Assembly: GCA_035295225.1 (NCBI GenBank)
Contig: DATGJI010000060.1
Location: 1-64,000, forward strand
Reading direction: 5' to 3'
DNA: 64,000 nt
Source of the DNA: Candidatus Eremiobacteraceae bacterium
Lineage (GTDB): Bacteria > Vulcanimicrobiota > Vulcanimicrobiia > Eremiobacterales > Eremiobacteraceae
The notes under the pieces are model-generated. The model was not told the DNA's origin. It ran no database searches and worked only from the letters and a program-made list of their open reading frames with translations. Position numbers and translations under genes: made by a program. Positions 55,085-63,573 of this stretch are shown here, piece after piece (position 1 is the first letter of the stretch; every line of letters begins with the position of its first letter).

Positions 55085-56464
55085 ATGACCGCCGTTAACG
55101 CAGCATCCGCCGCAGCCGAAGAACCGATCGTCGCGCTCAAACCGCCCGTCGGACCAGAAGCCTTCGAGTACAAGAACCTTCGTCAGGGCGAGTTTTGGCG
55201 CCATATCCCCGCTTACGAAGCCGTGGACGAGAAAACGTTCTCGGACCACATCTGGCAAGGCCGCCACTCCGTCAAGACGCCCGACGAGTTGCTGAGCACG
55301 ATCCAAAAGCTCGCATCCCCCGAATTTATCGAAGACGCCAAGCGCGGCTTCATGCGCGCGCCGATGCAGGTGCGCGTCTCGCCGTATATGATATCGCTCA
55401 TCGACTGGAGCGACCCATATGGCGATCCGATCCGCACGCAGTTCATCCCGCTTGCATCGCGCCTGCTGCCCGATCATCCGCAGCTTTCGCTCGACTCGCT
55501 GCACGAACAAGAAGATGCGCCCGTGCCGGGGCTCACGCATCGCTACGTGGACAAGGCGCTCTTCCTGCCGCTCAACGTCTGCCCGGTCTATTGCCGATTC
55601 TGCACGCGCTCGTATGCGATCGGCGGAGATACGGAAACGGTCGAAAAGGCCGTGCTCGCCACCGATCCCAAGAAATGGGAGCGTGCGTTCAAGTACATCG
55701 AGTCGCGTCCGGAACTTGAGGATATCGTCATCTCCGGCGGCGACACATATCAGCTCTCCGCGAAGAGCCTGAAAGCTATCGGCGAACGGCTGTTGGCCAT
55801 GCCGAACGTCCGGCGCATGCGTTTTGCCACCAAAGGACCGGCGGTGTTGCCGAGCAAGATCCTGACCGACGTCGCGTGGACCGATGCGCTCACGTCTATC
55901 GTCGACCAAGGACGCAAGCTCGGCAAAGACGTTATGCTGCATACACATTTCAATTCGCCAAACGAAATCACGTGGGTCACGGAGAAGGCTATGCGCTTGC
56001 TGTTCGAGCGCGGCATCATGGTGCGCAATCAGAGCGTTCTCATCCGCGGCGTGAATGACGACGCGAAGACCATGCAGCTGCTCGTCAAGCGCCTCGGATA
56101 TTTGAACGTGCATCCATACTATGTGTACATGCACGACATGGTGAAGGGCGTGGAAGACCTGCGCACCACCATTCAGACAGCGGTCGACATCGAGAAATTT
56201 GTCCGCGGTTCGACCGCCGGATTCAACACACCGCTGTTCCTTTGCGACGCACCCGGCGGCGGCGGTAAACGCGATCTGCACAGCTACGAATACTACGATC
56301 CGGAGAACGGCATCGCTGTCTACACCGCGCCAAGCGTCAAGCCGGGGAAGACGTTCCTCTACTTCGATCCGATCGACAAGCTGCAGCCCGAAGCGCAAGC
56401 CCGCTGGCGCGACGAGAACATGCAACGCGAGATGATCGAAGCCGCCCGCGCAAAAGCCTTGTAG
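55085..56464 (+). CDS. kamA: Lysine 2,3-aminomutase (radical SAM, PLP)
   Basis: 459 aa. Converts L-lysine to beta-lysine. Cluster motif CPVYCRFCTR; PLP lysine in DAPGGGGK. In the clostridial enzyme two Asp 37 residues apart (D293, D330) bind the lysine side chain; here the Asp of MHD and the Asp of CDAPGGGGK are exactly 37 apart, so both are kept. Glutamate mutases replace them. AGGA lies 5 nt before ATG 55085. The product may serve as an osmolyte or enter lysine fermentation; no further fermentation genes are seen. Its TAG stop is within an R1 repeat. Confidence 0.9.
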   Translation: MTAVNAASAAAEEPIVALKPPVGPEAFEYKNLRQGEFWRHIPAYEAVDEKTFSDHIWQGRHSVKTPDELLSTIQKLASPEFIEDAKRGFMRAPMQVRVSPYMISLIDWSDPYGDPIRTQFIPLASRLLPDHPQLSLDSLHEQEDAPVPGLTHRYVDKALFLPLNVCPVYCRFCTRSYAIGGDTETVEKAVLATDPKKWERAFKYIESRPELEDIVISGGDTYQLSAKSLKAIGERLLAMPNVRRMRFATKGPAVLPSKILTDVAWTDALTSIVDQGRKLGKDVMLHTHFNSPNEITWVTEKAMRLLFERGIMVRNQSVLIRGVNDDAKTMQLLVKRLGYLNVHPYYVYMHDMVKGVEDLRTTIQTAVDIEKFVRGSTAGFNTPLFLCDAPGGGGKRDLHSYEYYDPENGIAVYTAPSVKPGKTFLYFDPIDKLQPEAQARWRDENMQREMIEAARAKAL

Positions 56465-56576
56465 GGCGGACCTTTACGGTCCGCCGGCGGGCCATAAAGG
56501 CCCGCCCTACATAACGACGGCGGGCCATAAAGGCCCGCCCTACATAACGCCGGCGGGCCGTAAAGGCCCGCCCTAC
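56461..56576. repeat. Hairpin repeat family R1, four hairpins with GGGCC variants
   Basis: The first hairpin has arms GGCGGACC/GGTCCGCC around TTTAC. Three further copies at a 33-bp period (56486, 56519, 56552) have arms GGCGGGCC/GGCCCGCC around ATAAA or GTAAA. The array fills the gap between convergent kamA and the DUF4760-like gene and supplies the TAG stop of both (56462-56464 plus; 56575-56573 minus). The A-to-G change in one arm is matched by T-to-C in the other. Confidence 0.94.
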
Positions 56577-57100
56577 ACAGAGAATTGCGCGGGATCGTAG
56601 TTCGGACGCTTCGGCCGCGGCTCGTCCTTCCACCACGCGCTGTAGCGCGCAAGCCAATCGAAGTTCTCGTAGATGTACGGGTTGCCGGCCAACGTGCGCT
56701 GCCGCTCGACGAACGGCTGGATCATGGCCCACCGCGTCCGAAGCAGCAGCCCGACCGCATCGACGATCAGCGAAGCATCAAGCACCTCACGCCGGGCGAG
56801 ACACGCAATCGTCTCGATGAACTGGGCGACGACGAACAGAGCGCGCTCGTCAGCGGATCCGGGGAATTTCTCGCGCAGATCGATATCCGTCGGATAGCGC
56901 TCGTTGACGCCGGCCAGTTCGTAGAACGCGGCCACCACCTCGGGCGATGAAAGTCTATCGATCGCTTCGATGAGCGCAAGCGCGTTACGCTCGTGCTCGA
57001 TCTGCCGCGTCTGACGCGCCATCATCATCGTCGTGAACACGACGGCCGCGAGCGCGACGAGCGTCGAGAGCAGCGGGAGAAGGACGTCGACGGAGATCAT
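56573..57100 (-). CDS. Small membrane-anchored protein, DUF4760-like, third copy
   Basis: 175 aa with one N-terminal helix (LLPLLSTLVALAAVVFTTMMM), a helical soluble domain and the C-terminal signature IYENFDWLARYSAWW. This links it to the tandem pair at 1879-3003 about 54 kb away, which has VYDNFEWLA and VYENFEYLA. Function unknown. Its stop TAG lies in the R1 array. Confidence 0.68.
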   Translation of the reverse strand: MISVDVLLPLLSTLVALAAVVFTTMMMARQTRQIEHERNALALIEAIDRLSSPEVVAAFYELAGVNERYPTDIDLREKFPGSADERALFVVAQFIETIACLARREVLDASLIVDAVGLLLRTRWAMIQPFVERQRTLAGNPYIYENFDWLARYSAWWKDEPRPKRPNYDPAQFSV

Positions 57101-57113
57101 CGGTATCGAGGTT

Positions 57114-57134
57114 GGGCCGACGTGAAGTCGGCCC
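57114..57134. repeat. Hairpin repeat family R2, second copy
   Basis: Perfect 8-bp inverted repeat GGGCCGAC (57114-57121), loop GTGAA, GTCGGCCC (57127-57134), then CTTCAG, between the DUF4760-like start and the response-regulator stop. The loop sequence differs from the first R2 copy. Confidence 0.75.
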
Positions 57135-57148
57135 CTTCAGACGATCCT

Positions 57149-57793
57149 TCAGATCAGACCGCGGCGAAACGCTTCAACCGCGGCTTGCGTCCTGTCCGCG
57201 ACCGAAAGTTTTTCCAATATATCGCGGATGTGGCCCTTGACGGTGCCCAAACCGATCGAAAGGTTCGCCGCGATTTCCGCGTTCGACTTGCCGCCCGCGA
57301 TCAGTTCCAAGACCTGCGTCTCCCGTTCGGTCAGCGGCGAAAGGGTCGCTCGAGCAGGCATGAGCGGGCGGCCGAATCCACGCAGCACGACGTGGGCGAC
57401 GAGAGGATCGAAGTACACGCCGCCCTCGGCTGCGATTCTGACCGCGTCGAGCACACGCTCCGGGCGCGATGCCTTCAGGCAGTATGCATCGGCGCCGGCG
57501 GCAAGGGCTGCGATCACCTCGTCTTCAAGATCGTGCATCGTGAGGATGACGACGTGCGTCTTCGGCTGCGCGTGGCGGATCCGGCCGGTGAGCGCGATAC
57601 CGTCTTCGCCAGGCAAGCCGATATCGACGACCGCGACGTCGGGCGCGAGTGCCGTGGCTAACTCAAATCCGCTCGGACCGTCCGCCGCTTCGCCGACGAC
57701 CTCGAATCCGCCGTCGCGCGCAAGCGCGGTCACAAGACCCGCACGCGTCAAGGCATGGTCTTCGACGACGATGACCCGGATACGATCAGGCAC
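57149..57793 (-). CDS. NarL/LuxR-type response regulator
   Basis: 214 aa from GTG 57793. Receiver domain with acidic pair in VVEDHALTRAG, phospho-accepting Asp57 in VVDIGLPGEDG and Lys in YCLKASRPE. C-terminal LuxR helix-turn-helix LTERETQVLELIAGGKSNAEIA. Overlaps the histidine kinase gene by 8 nt, making a cognate pair. No target is evident from sequence; the divergent KdpD-like gene and kdp operon are candidates. Confidence 0.92.
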   Translation of the reverse strand: MPDRIRVIVVEDHALTRAGLVTALARDGGFEVVGEAADGPSGFELATALAPDVAVVDIGLPGEDGIALTGRIRHAQPKTHVVILTMHDLEDEVIAALAAGADAYCLKASRPERVLDAVRIAAEGGVYFDPLVAHVVLRGFGRPLMPARATLSPLTERETQVLELIAGGKSNAEIAANLSIGLGTVKGHIRDILEKLSVADRTQAAVEAFRRGLI

Positions 57794-59369
57794 GCGGTGC
57801 GTCGATCGGAAGCGGAAGAAGCACGGTGAAGCGGCTGCCCCGCGGCGTCGCCGGTTCGTATGTGGCGCGGCCGCCGTGACTCTCGGCGATCCGTCGTACG
57901 ATGTACAAACCGAGTCCCGACCCGGCTCCGTGGCGTGCACCGGGAGAGAACCGTTGGAACAACGTCGCTCGCTGCGCCTCCGGAATCCCGAAGCCGTCAT
58001 CCTGGATCTGCAAAACCGCTTGACCGCCGTCGTCCTTGACAGAGACGGTGACGTGCCCGCCGCTCTGCGTCGACGCTACCGCGTTTGCGAGCAAGTTGAC
58101 GAGCATGCGGCGCAGCTCGCTCTCGTCTCCGGAGATCGAGCGCGCGACGTCGCCGGGCACGCGGCTGACGCTCACTCCATTGTCGCGAGCGAGCGGTTCC
58201 AGCTCTGCGATGACATCGTTCGTGAGGACGCCGAGATCGACGAGAGTTCGCGTCGGAGACTGTTCGCCCGATTCGTACTTGGCGACCATCAGCAGAGTTT
58301 CGGCGAGCCGCTGCAGCTCATCATTGGAATCGATCGTGCGCCGCAGTATTTCGACGTACGCCGGCGGCAGGTCGCCGAACGCGCCGTCAAGCGCCTGCCG
58401 CATCGTCACGCGGGCGGCGGCAAGCGGCGTGCGAAGATCGTGCGAAAGCGCGTAGACGATATCGCGGATGACCTCGCTGCGCTCGACGGCGGCTCCATTT
58501 GCCGTCTCGAGCTGTTCGTTCTTCGCGGCGAGCTCCATGAAAAGGTCCGCCTGCGCGATCGCGGCGGCCGCTTCATCGGCAAACGTCTGCGCGACGGTCG
58601 ACATCTCCGCGTCGAACGGCTCCTCCGCGTTCTTGCGCAAGACGACGATCAGGCCTTGGCTGTTGGCCTTGCCGCCGAGAGGCACGGCGATACCATGAGC
58701 CGCACCCAATGTGTCGAGAGCGAATCGGCTCATCGGGTCCGTGGCGGCGAGCACGGCGACTTGACCGGATTCCCTCACGCGCGTGAGCATCGAAGCGAGT
58801 TCCGGCGCCGGTCGCGCGCGTCGGAGATCGACGTCGCGCACTCCGCTCTCCGCGAGGTATTGTTCCTCGGCGAACGAGCCCGCGCCGCGCGCGAAGACCA
58901 CAGCCGCATCCGCCTGCAAGACACGTAACGATTCGCGCGCGATCGCGCGCAGCACGATCTCGCGATTGACCGACGTGCGCATGACCTCAAACGACTCGCG
59001 CAGCGTCCGCTCGCGCTGTACCTGCCGTTGCCGCACTTCGATCTCGGCGACCGAGCGGGCCGCGCGCTGCGTTCCGATACTGAGCGCGCCCACAAGGATG
59101 CACGACATCGCGGCCAGCACGCGGTTCTCAACGGCGATGCGGTCCCAATGGCCCTCGTGGTATGCGTTATACCAGCCCGCGATCGCGTTCGCGATGAGCG
59201 CCGCGAGGACGATCCGAATCGTGAGGCGCCGGTCGAACGCGAAGCTCGTGAGCGCTATAGGCGCGTTCAAGAGTATTGCCGCGATGAACAGTTGCGGTGT
59301 GAACATGTCGATCGCAAACGCCGTAAGCAGCAGCACGGCGCATGCGATCGGGATGTATTGCGGCTTCAA
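57786..59369 (-). CDS. Membrane sensor histidine kinase with GAF-like domain
   Basis: 527 aa from TTG 59369. About four N-terminal transmembrane helices (residues 5-105), a coiled linker, a GAF-like domain (about 130-280), HisKA with phospho-His in ALSHDLRTPLAAAR (about residue 310), and HATPase with N-box LLANAV, DDGFGIP and GAGSGLGLYIV. The paired regulator is NarL-type although the kinase has an OmpR-type HisKA, an unusual combination. Divergent from the tandem KdpD-sensor gene across 74 bp. Confidence 0.92.
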   Translation of the reverse strand: MKPQYIPIACAVLLLTAFAIDMFTPQLFIAAILLNAPIALTSFAFDRRLTIRIVLAALIANAIAGWYNAYHEGHWDRIAVENRVLAAMSCILVGALSIGTQRAARSVAEIEVRQRQVQRERTLRESFEVMRTSVNREIVLRAIARESLRVLQADAAVVFARGAGSFAEEQYLAESGVRDVDLRRARPAPELASMLTRVRESGQVAVLAATDPMSRFALDTLGAAHGIAVPLGGKANSQGLIVVLRKNAEEPFDAEMSTVAQTFADEAAAAIAQADLFMELAAKNEQLETANGAAVERSEVIRDIVYALSHDLRTPLAAARVTMRQALDGAFGDLPPAYVEILRRTIDSNDELQRLAETLLMVAKYESGEQSPTRTLVDLGVLTNDVIAELEPLARDNGVSVSRVPGDVARSISGDESELRRMLVNLLANAVASTQSGGHVTVSVKDDGGQAVLQIQDDGFGIPEAQRATLFQRFSPGARHGAGSGLGLYIVRRIAESHGGRATYEPATPRGSRFTVLLPLPIDAPRA

Positions 59370-59443
59370 GGCCGAGCAGGTTCTGTGCGGGGTTCATAGC
59401 AGCCTCCGGGGGAGCGCTGCCGCGGCGCGCGAACGACTGAACC

Positions 59444-61549
59444 GTGGAGCGAGAATCCGTTCGCGAGAAACCGGACGTGCTCTTACGGCAGCTAGCCTCA
59501 TCGCCTCGCTTGACCGTCTATCTGTCCGCCGCGTCCGGCAGCGGCAAGACGCGCCGGCTCCTGACGGAAGCGCGCGAGCTGTCCGCTCGCGGGGTTCGCG
59601 TCCTCATCGGATGGATCGAAACCAAGGGAAGGCCGAACCTCGCCGAGCTCTGCAACGGGCTCGAGAAGCTGCCTGCGCGCACGGTCGATATCGGTGCGAG
59701 CAGGTTTGCGGAGTTCGATCTCGCGGCCGCCCTAGCGGCGAAGCCGGATGTCATCGTGCTCGATGAACTCCCCCACACGAATCTTCCGGGTTCGCCCAAC
59801 GCGAAGCGCTGGCAGGACGCAAACGCGCTCCGGGCCGGCGGCATCAGCGTTATGACGGCGTTCAATGTGCAGCATCTTGAATCGGTCGCGCCCACCGCCG
59901 AACGATTGCTCGGTTTTCCCATCCGCGAGATCATCCCCGATTCGTTCCTCGCGGGCGCCGATGAGGTGATCGCGCTCGACGTCTCTCCGGAACAACTCGC
60001 CGAACGCGTGCGCGCCGGTTTGATCGTGCGCCCAGAAGACGCGGACGCAGCGCTCTCCGGAGCATTCCGGCCCGCGACGCTGCGCGCGTTGCGCGAACTT
60101 CTCATGCGGACCATAGACGATCTGACGATACCCGCGGTGGAGGCGCGCCGGGTATCGACGGCAGTGCTTTTCGCGCCGCGCGGAGCGGATGTGCTCCGCG
60201 TCATGCGCAGGGCATCCGAGGTGGCGAACGCGCTGGACCTGGCGCTCGAGGTCGCGGTCGAACGGCAATCGGAGAACGACGGGGTGCAACGCGCCGTCCG
60301 TGAGGCCGGCGCACAACTCATCGCGTGGCCGCAAACGACGGACGGGCGTCCGAGCGATGCCGTCTCCGCGTCGCTCGTCGTCGTGCCGCATGGTCAATTG
60401 GCAGAACGCTTGGTCGCGGGCGCCGTCGATCGCGACATCTTCGTCGTTGGACAAGAACCGCCGGCGGGCCAGGCGTCGAGTTTTGACATCCACCCGCTCG
60501 CACAGACGGCGGGCGACAGGATGCGGGTCGGCTACGGCCGGCTCACGATCTATCTCGGCGCAAGCGCCGGCTGCGGAAAGACGTATGCGATGCTCGATCG
60601 CGCGCACGAGCTTGCCGCCGCGGGCGTTGACGTCGTCGGCGCGTTTGTTGAAACGCACGGCCGTAAGGAGACCGCCGCGCTTATCTCCGGGCTTGAGATG
60701 CTGCCTCGCAAGTGCATCGAGTCGGCGGGCATTCGTCGCGAAGAGCTCGATGTGGACGCCTTGCTCAAGCGAAAGCCTGCCGTGGCGCTCATCGACGAAT
60801 TGGCGCACACAAACGCCACCGGAAGCATCTTCTCCAAGCGTTATGAAGATGTGCTCAGCGTTTTGCGCTCGGGCATCTCGGTGGTGACGACGCTGAACAT
60901 CCAGCACCTTGAAGGCCTGGGTGAGGCCGTGGCGCGCCTCACCGGGGTGCGGGTGCGCGAAACCCTGCCGGATCGAATCCTCGATCTGGCTGACGAGGTC
61001 ATCTTCATCGATTGTCCGCCCGATTTGCTGCGCGAAAGGCTTCGCGCCGGCAAGATCTATCCGGCCGACCGCATCGACCGCGCGCTCAGCAATTTTTTCA
61101 GGCCCGAGAATCTCGCCGCACTTCGCGAACTTGCGCTGCGCGAGTCCATCCGCGCCCGCGGCAGACGGCTCGTCCAGTCGGCGATAGCAAGGCTTATCGT
61201 CGGCGTCGCCGACCGCGAACGCGACGGCGCGCTCATCCGCCGGTGCGCTGCGCTGGCCGGCCGGCTCGAAGTGGGATTCTCCGTCGCGCACGTCGCCCGT
61301 AATGCGCAACATTCGTCGGACGCGCTGACGGCCTTACGGACACTGTGCAGGGATCACCGCGGCCGCTGGATTCTTCAGACCGCAGAAGACCCGGCCCGCG
61401 GACTTTTTGAAGCGGCAAAGGCGGACGGCGCCACGACAGTGATGATCGAGGGACCGCGAACGCGTCCCAAACTGTTCGGCGGCCTGTCCTTCGCGCGCCG
61501 TCTCTTGAAAGCCGGCGTACAGGACATGCTCGTCCTCACTGGCTACTAA
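59444..61549 (+). CDS. Tandem KdpD sensor-module protein without kinase domain
   Basis: 701 aa from GTG, soluble. Two KdpD N-terminal (osmosensitive K+ channel) modules follow each other. Module 1 starts near residue 24 (VYLSAASGSGKTRR; VLDELPHTNLPGS) with a USP-like region to ~340. Module 2 starts near residue 365 (YLGASAGCGKTYAM; LIDELAHTNATGS; TLNIQHLEG) with a USP-like region to ~690. Walker A Lys is kept in both. KdpD's membrane helices, GAF and kinase domains are absent. In other bacteria this region binds c-di-AMP or K+. Upstream of kdpFAB. Confidence 0.88.
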   Translation: MERESVREKPDVLLRQLASSPRLTVYLSAASGSGKTRRLLTEARELSARGVRVLIGWIETKGRPNLAELCNGLEKLPARTVDIGASRFAEFDLAAALAAKPDVIVLDELPHTNLPGSPNAKRWQDANALRAGGISVMTAFNVQHLESVAPTAERLLGFPIREIIPDSFLAGADEVIALDVSPEQLAERVRAGLIVRPEDADAALSGAFRPATLRALRELLMRTIDDLTIPAVEARRVSTAVLFAPRGADVLRVMRRASEVANALDLALEVAVERQSENDGVQRAVREAGAQLIAWPQTTDGRPSDAVSASLVVVPHGQLAERLVAGAVDRDIFVVGQEPPAGQASSFDIHPLAQTAGDRMRVGYGRLTIYLGASAGCGKTYAMLDRAHELAAAGVDVVGAFVETHGRKETAALISGLEMLPRKCIESAGIRREELDVDALLKRKPAVALIDELAHTNATGSIFSKRYEDVLSVLRSGISVVTTLNIQHLEGLGEAVARLTGVRVRETLPDRILDLADEVIFIDCPPDLLRERLRAGKIYPADRIDRALSNFFRPENLAALRELALRESIRARGRRLVQSAIARLIVGVADRERDGALIRRCAALAGRLEVGFSVAHVARNAQHSSDALTALRTLCRDHRGRWILQTAEDPARGLFEAAKADGATTVMIEGPRTRPKLFGGLSFARRLLKAGVQDMLVLTGY

Positions 61550-61567
61550 GTGCCTGACCTCTCGTTT

Positions 61568-61600
61568 TTGAAGGGGGCCGACCGGCGTCAGCCCCTTCAA
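61568..61600. repeat. Hairpin repeat family R2, third (imperfect) copy
   Basis: TTGAAGGGG (61568-61576) pairs with CCCCTTCAA (61592-61600); the inner part GCCGAC/GTCAGC is imperfect around CGGC. It lies 19 nt after the tandem KdpD-module gene. A TTTTT run precedes it on the plus strand, the wrong side for a terminator. Confidence 0.65.
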
Positions 61601-61687
61601 AAGAATCCATTCGGACTATCCGTTCGGCGGCTTGTCGCCTATGCCGGGCAGGCGTAGGATTGAGCTGCGCCCCGAGGAGGGCGATCC

Positions 61688-61771
61688 ATGCTTGACCTGA
61701 TTCTCCTCGTCGTCACCTTCATCGGATTTGTTCTGCTCGACCGCTACGCTGCGGCGTGCGAGCGGCTCTGA
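61688..61771 (+). CDS. 27-aa membrane peptide upstream of KdpF
   Basis: ATG at 61688 after a strong GAGGAGG (61674-61680). The peptide MLDLILLVVTFIGFVLLDR then AAACERL is one transmembrane helix with a short polar tail. Similar mini-ORFs ending in GCxRL precede kdpF in many actinobacterial-type operons, from memory. It may be an accessory Kdp subunit. Two nt separate its stop from the kdpF ATG. Confidence 0.7.
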   Translation: MLDLILLVVTFIGFVLLDRYAAACERL

Positions 61772-61772
61772 C

Positions 61773-61859
61773 ATGCTCGACCAGATAATCGGTCTCATCC
61801 TGTCCATCCTTGCGCTCGGCTATCTCGTATACGCCATGCTGCGCCCGGAGAAATTCTAG
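61773..61859 (+). CDS. kdpF: KdpF small subunit of the K+-transporting ATPase
   Basis: 28 aa single transmembrane helix ending in the characteristic YLVYAMLRPEKF (consensus LVYALLRPEKF). KdpF stabilises the KdpABC complex. ATG 61773; the stop is 13 nt before the kdpA start. Confidence 0.9.
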   Translation: MLDQIIGLILSILALGYLVYAMLRPEKF

Positions 61860-61872
61860 TGAGCAACAACCC

Positions 61873-63573
61873 GTGACCGGCATCGGCTGGCTTCAGGCGC
61901 TCGTACTTTTTGGCCTGGTCCTCGTGGCCGTCAAGCCGCTCGGCGCCTTCATGGCTCGGGTCTTTCAGGGCGAGTCGACGTTTCTGACGCCGATCCTCGC
62001 GCCTGTCGAGCGCATGATATACCGGTTCTGCGGCGTCGATCCCAAGAAAGAGATGACGTGGTACACGTATCTCTTCGCCACGCTCGCGTTCAGCGCGGTC
62101 GGGCTCGTCTATCTCTTCGTTCTGCTCCGTACCCAGGCGTATCTGCCGCTGAATCCGCAGAAATTCGGCAATCTGGCGCCGGATCTTGCGTGGAACACCG
62201 CCGTCAGTTTCGTCACCAATACGAACTGGCAGTTCTATGCCGGCGAGAACACGCTCAGCTATCTGTCGCAGATGGTCGGGTTGGCATGGCACAATTTCAC
62301 GTCGGCCGCCGTCGGCATCGTATTGGCGATCGCGTTCATCCGCGGTATCGCGCGCACGGATCTGCGCACGCTCGGCAATTTCTGGGCAGACATGACCCGT
62401 TGCTGTCTCTACGTGCTGTTGCCGATCTCGATCGTCGGCACGCTCTTGCTTGTCTGGACCGGCGTGCCCCAGAACTTCCATCCGTACGAAACGGTGACGT
62501 CCATCGACGGCTTCCATCAGGCCATCACAGGCGGCCCGATGGCATCGCAAGAGGTCATAAAAGAACTCGGCACCAACGGCGGCGGCTTCGTCGGGCAGAA
62601 CTCGGCCGCTCCAAATGAAAATCCGACGCCGCTCAGCGATCTCTTCGAGCTCTGGCTCTTGATGGTGATCGCGGCGTCGCTCACGTATACGTTTGGTCGC
62701 ATGGTGAAGGACCAGCGGCAAGGCTGGGCTCTCTTGACCGCGATGTCCATTCTGTTCTTCATCGGCCTCACCGTCACGTATGCTTCCGAGTCGGCCGGCA
62801 ATCCGATCACCCACCAGCTCGGCGTGCTCGGCGCGAACATGGAGGGCAAGGAGGTCCGCTTCGGCGCGGCCGCTTCGGCTCTCTGGGCGGTCGCCACGAC
62901 AGCGACGTCGTGCGGCGCGGTCAATGCCATGCACGACTCCTTCACGGCATTGGGCGGTCTCATCCCGATGCTCAACATCCAGCTCGGCGAGATCATCTTC
63001 GGCGGCGTCGGCAGTGGGCTCTATGGCAAGCTGATCTTCGTCATCCTCACGGTCTTCATCGCGGGTCTCATGGTGGGCCGGACGCCCGAATATCTCGGCA
63101 AGAAGATCGAACGGCGGGAAGTGCAGCTCGCGATTCTTTTCATCCTTATAACGCCGCTCTTCACACTGGTCCCCACGGCGATCGCGTCGATCAACCCCGC
63201 GGGCCTCGCCACGCTCAGCAATTCGGGCCCCCACGGCTTCTCCGAGATCCTGTATGCATACACATCAGCCACCGGCAACAACGGAAGCGCGTTCGCCGGC
63301 CTCGGACCGAACCTGTTCTACAACGTCTCGATGGGCATCGCGATGTTCTTCGGCCGCTTCGCGGAATTCGTTCCGATGTTGGCGCTGGCGGGCGTGCTTG
63401 CGGGTAAGCGCGCGGTGGCTGCATCGGCCGGCACCTTCACAACGCACTCGCCGATCTTCGTCGGACTGCTCATCGGCACGATCCTCATCGTGGGCGCGCT
63501 GACGTTCTTGCCCGCCGACGCGCTCGGTCCGATCGTCGAACACCTCCTGATGATCCAAGGAAAGATATTCTAG
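61873..63573 (+). CDS. kdpA: Potassium-transporting ATPase subunit KdpA
   Basis: 566 aa K+-selective channel-like subunit, standard length. GTG 61873 (VTGIGWLQALVLF) is chosen because similarity starts there; earlier in-frame sequence belongs to kdpF. Selectivity-filter regions are seen at TNTNWQFYAGE, GTNGGGFVGQNSAAPNENP, TTATSCGAVNAMHDS and TGNNGSAFAGL. High-affinity K+ uptake with KdpB and KdpC. Confidence 0.96.
   Translation: MTGIGWLQALVLFGLVLVAVKPLGAFMARVFQGESTFLTPILAPVERMIYRFCGVDPKKEMTWYTYLFATLAFSAVGLVYLFVLLRTQAYLPLNPQKFGNLAPDLAWNTAVSFVTNTNWQFYAGENTLSYLSQMVGLAWHNFTSAAVGIVLAIAFIRGIARTDLRTLGNFWADMTRCCLYVLLPISIVGTLLLVWTGVPQNFHPYETVTSIDGFHQAITGGPMASQEVIKELGTNGGGFVGQNSAAPNENPTPLSDLFELWLLMVIAASLTYTFGRMVKDQRQGWALLTAMSILFFIGLTVTYASESAGNPITHQLGVLGANMEGKEVRFGAAASALWAVATTATSCGAVNAMHDSFTALGGLIPMLNIQLGEIIFGGVGSGLYGKLIFVILTVFIAGLMVGRTPEYLGKKIERREVQLAILFILITPLFTLVPTAIASINPAGLATLSNSGPHGFSEILYAYTSATGNNGSAFAGLGPNLFYNVSMGIAMFFGRFAEFVPMLALAGVLAGKRAVAASAGTFTTHSPIFVGLLIGTILIVGALTFLPADALGPIVEHLLMIQGKIF

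Noticed and set aside
55074-55088. Four-codon minigene overlapping the kamA start
   Set aside because: ATGAGGA is better read as the ribosome-binding site of kamA; no amino-acid bias in the four codons.
61568-61600. Intrinsic terminator after the KdpD-like gene
   Set aside because: The T-run is before, not after, the hairpin on the plus strand, and on the minus strand it is followed by A residues.
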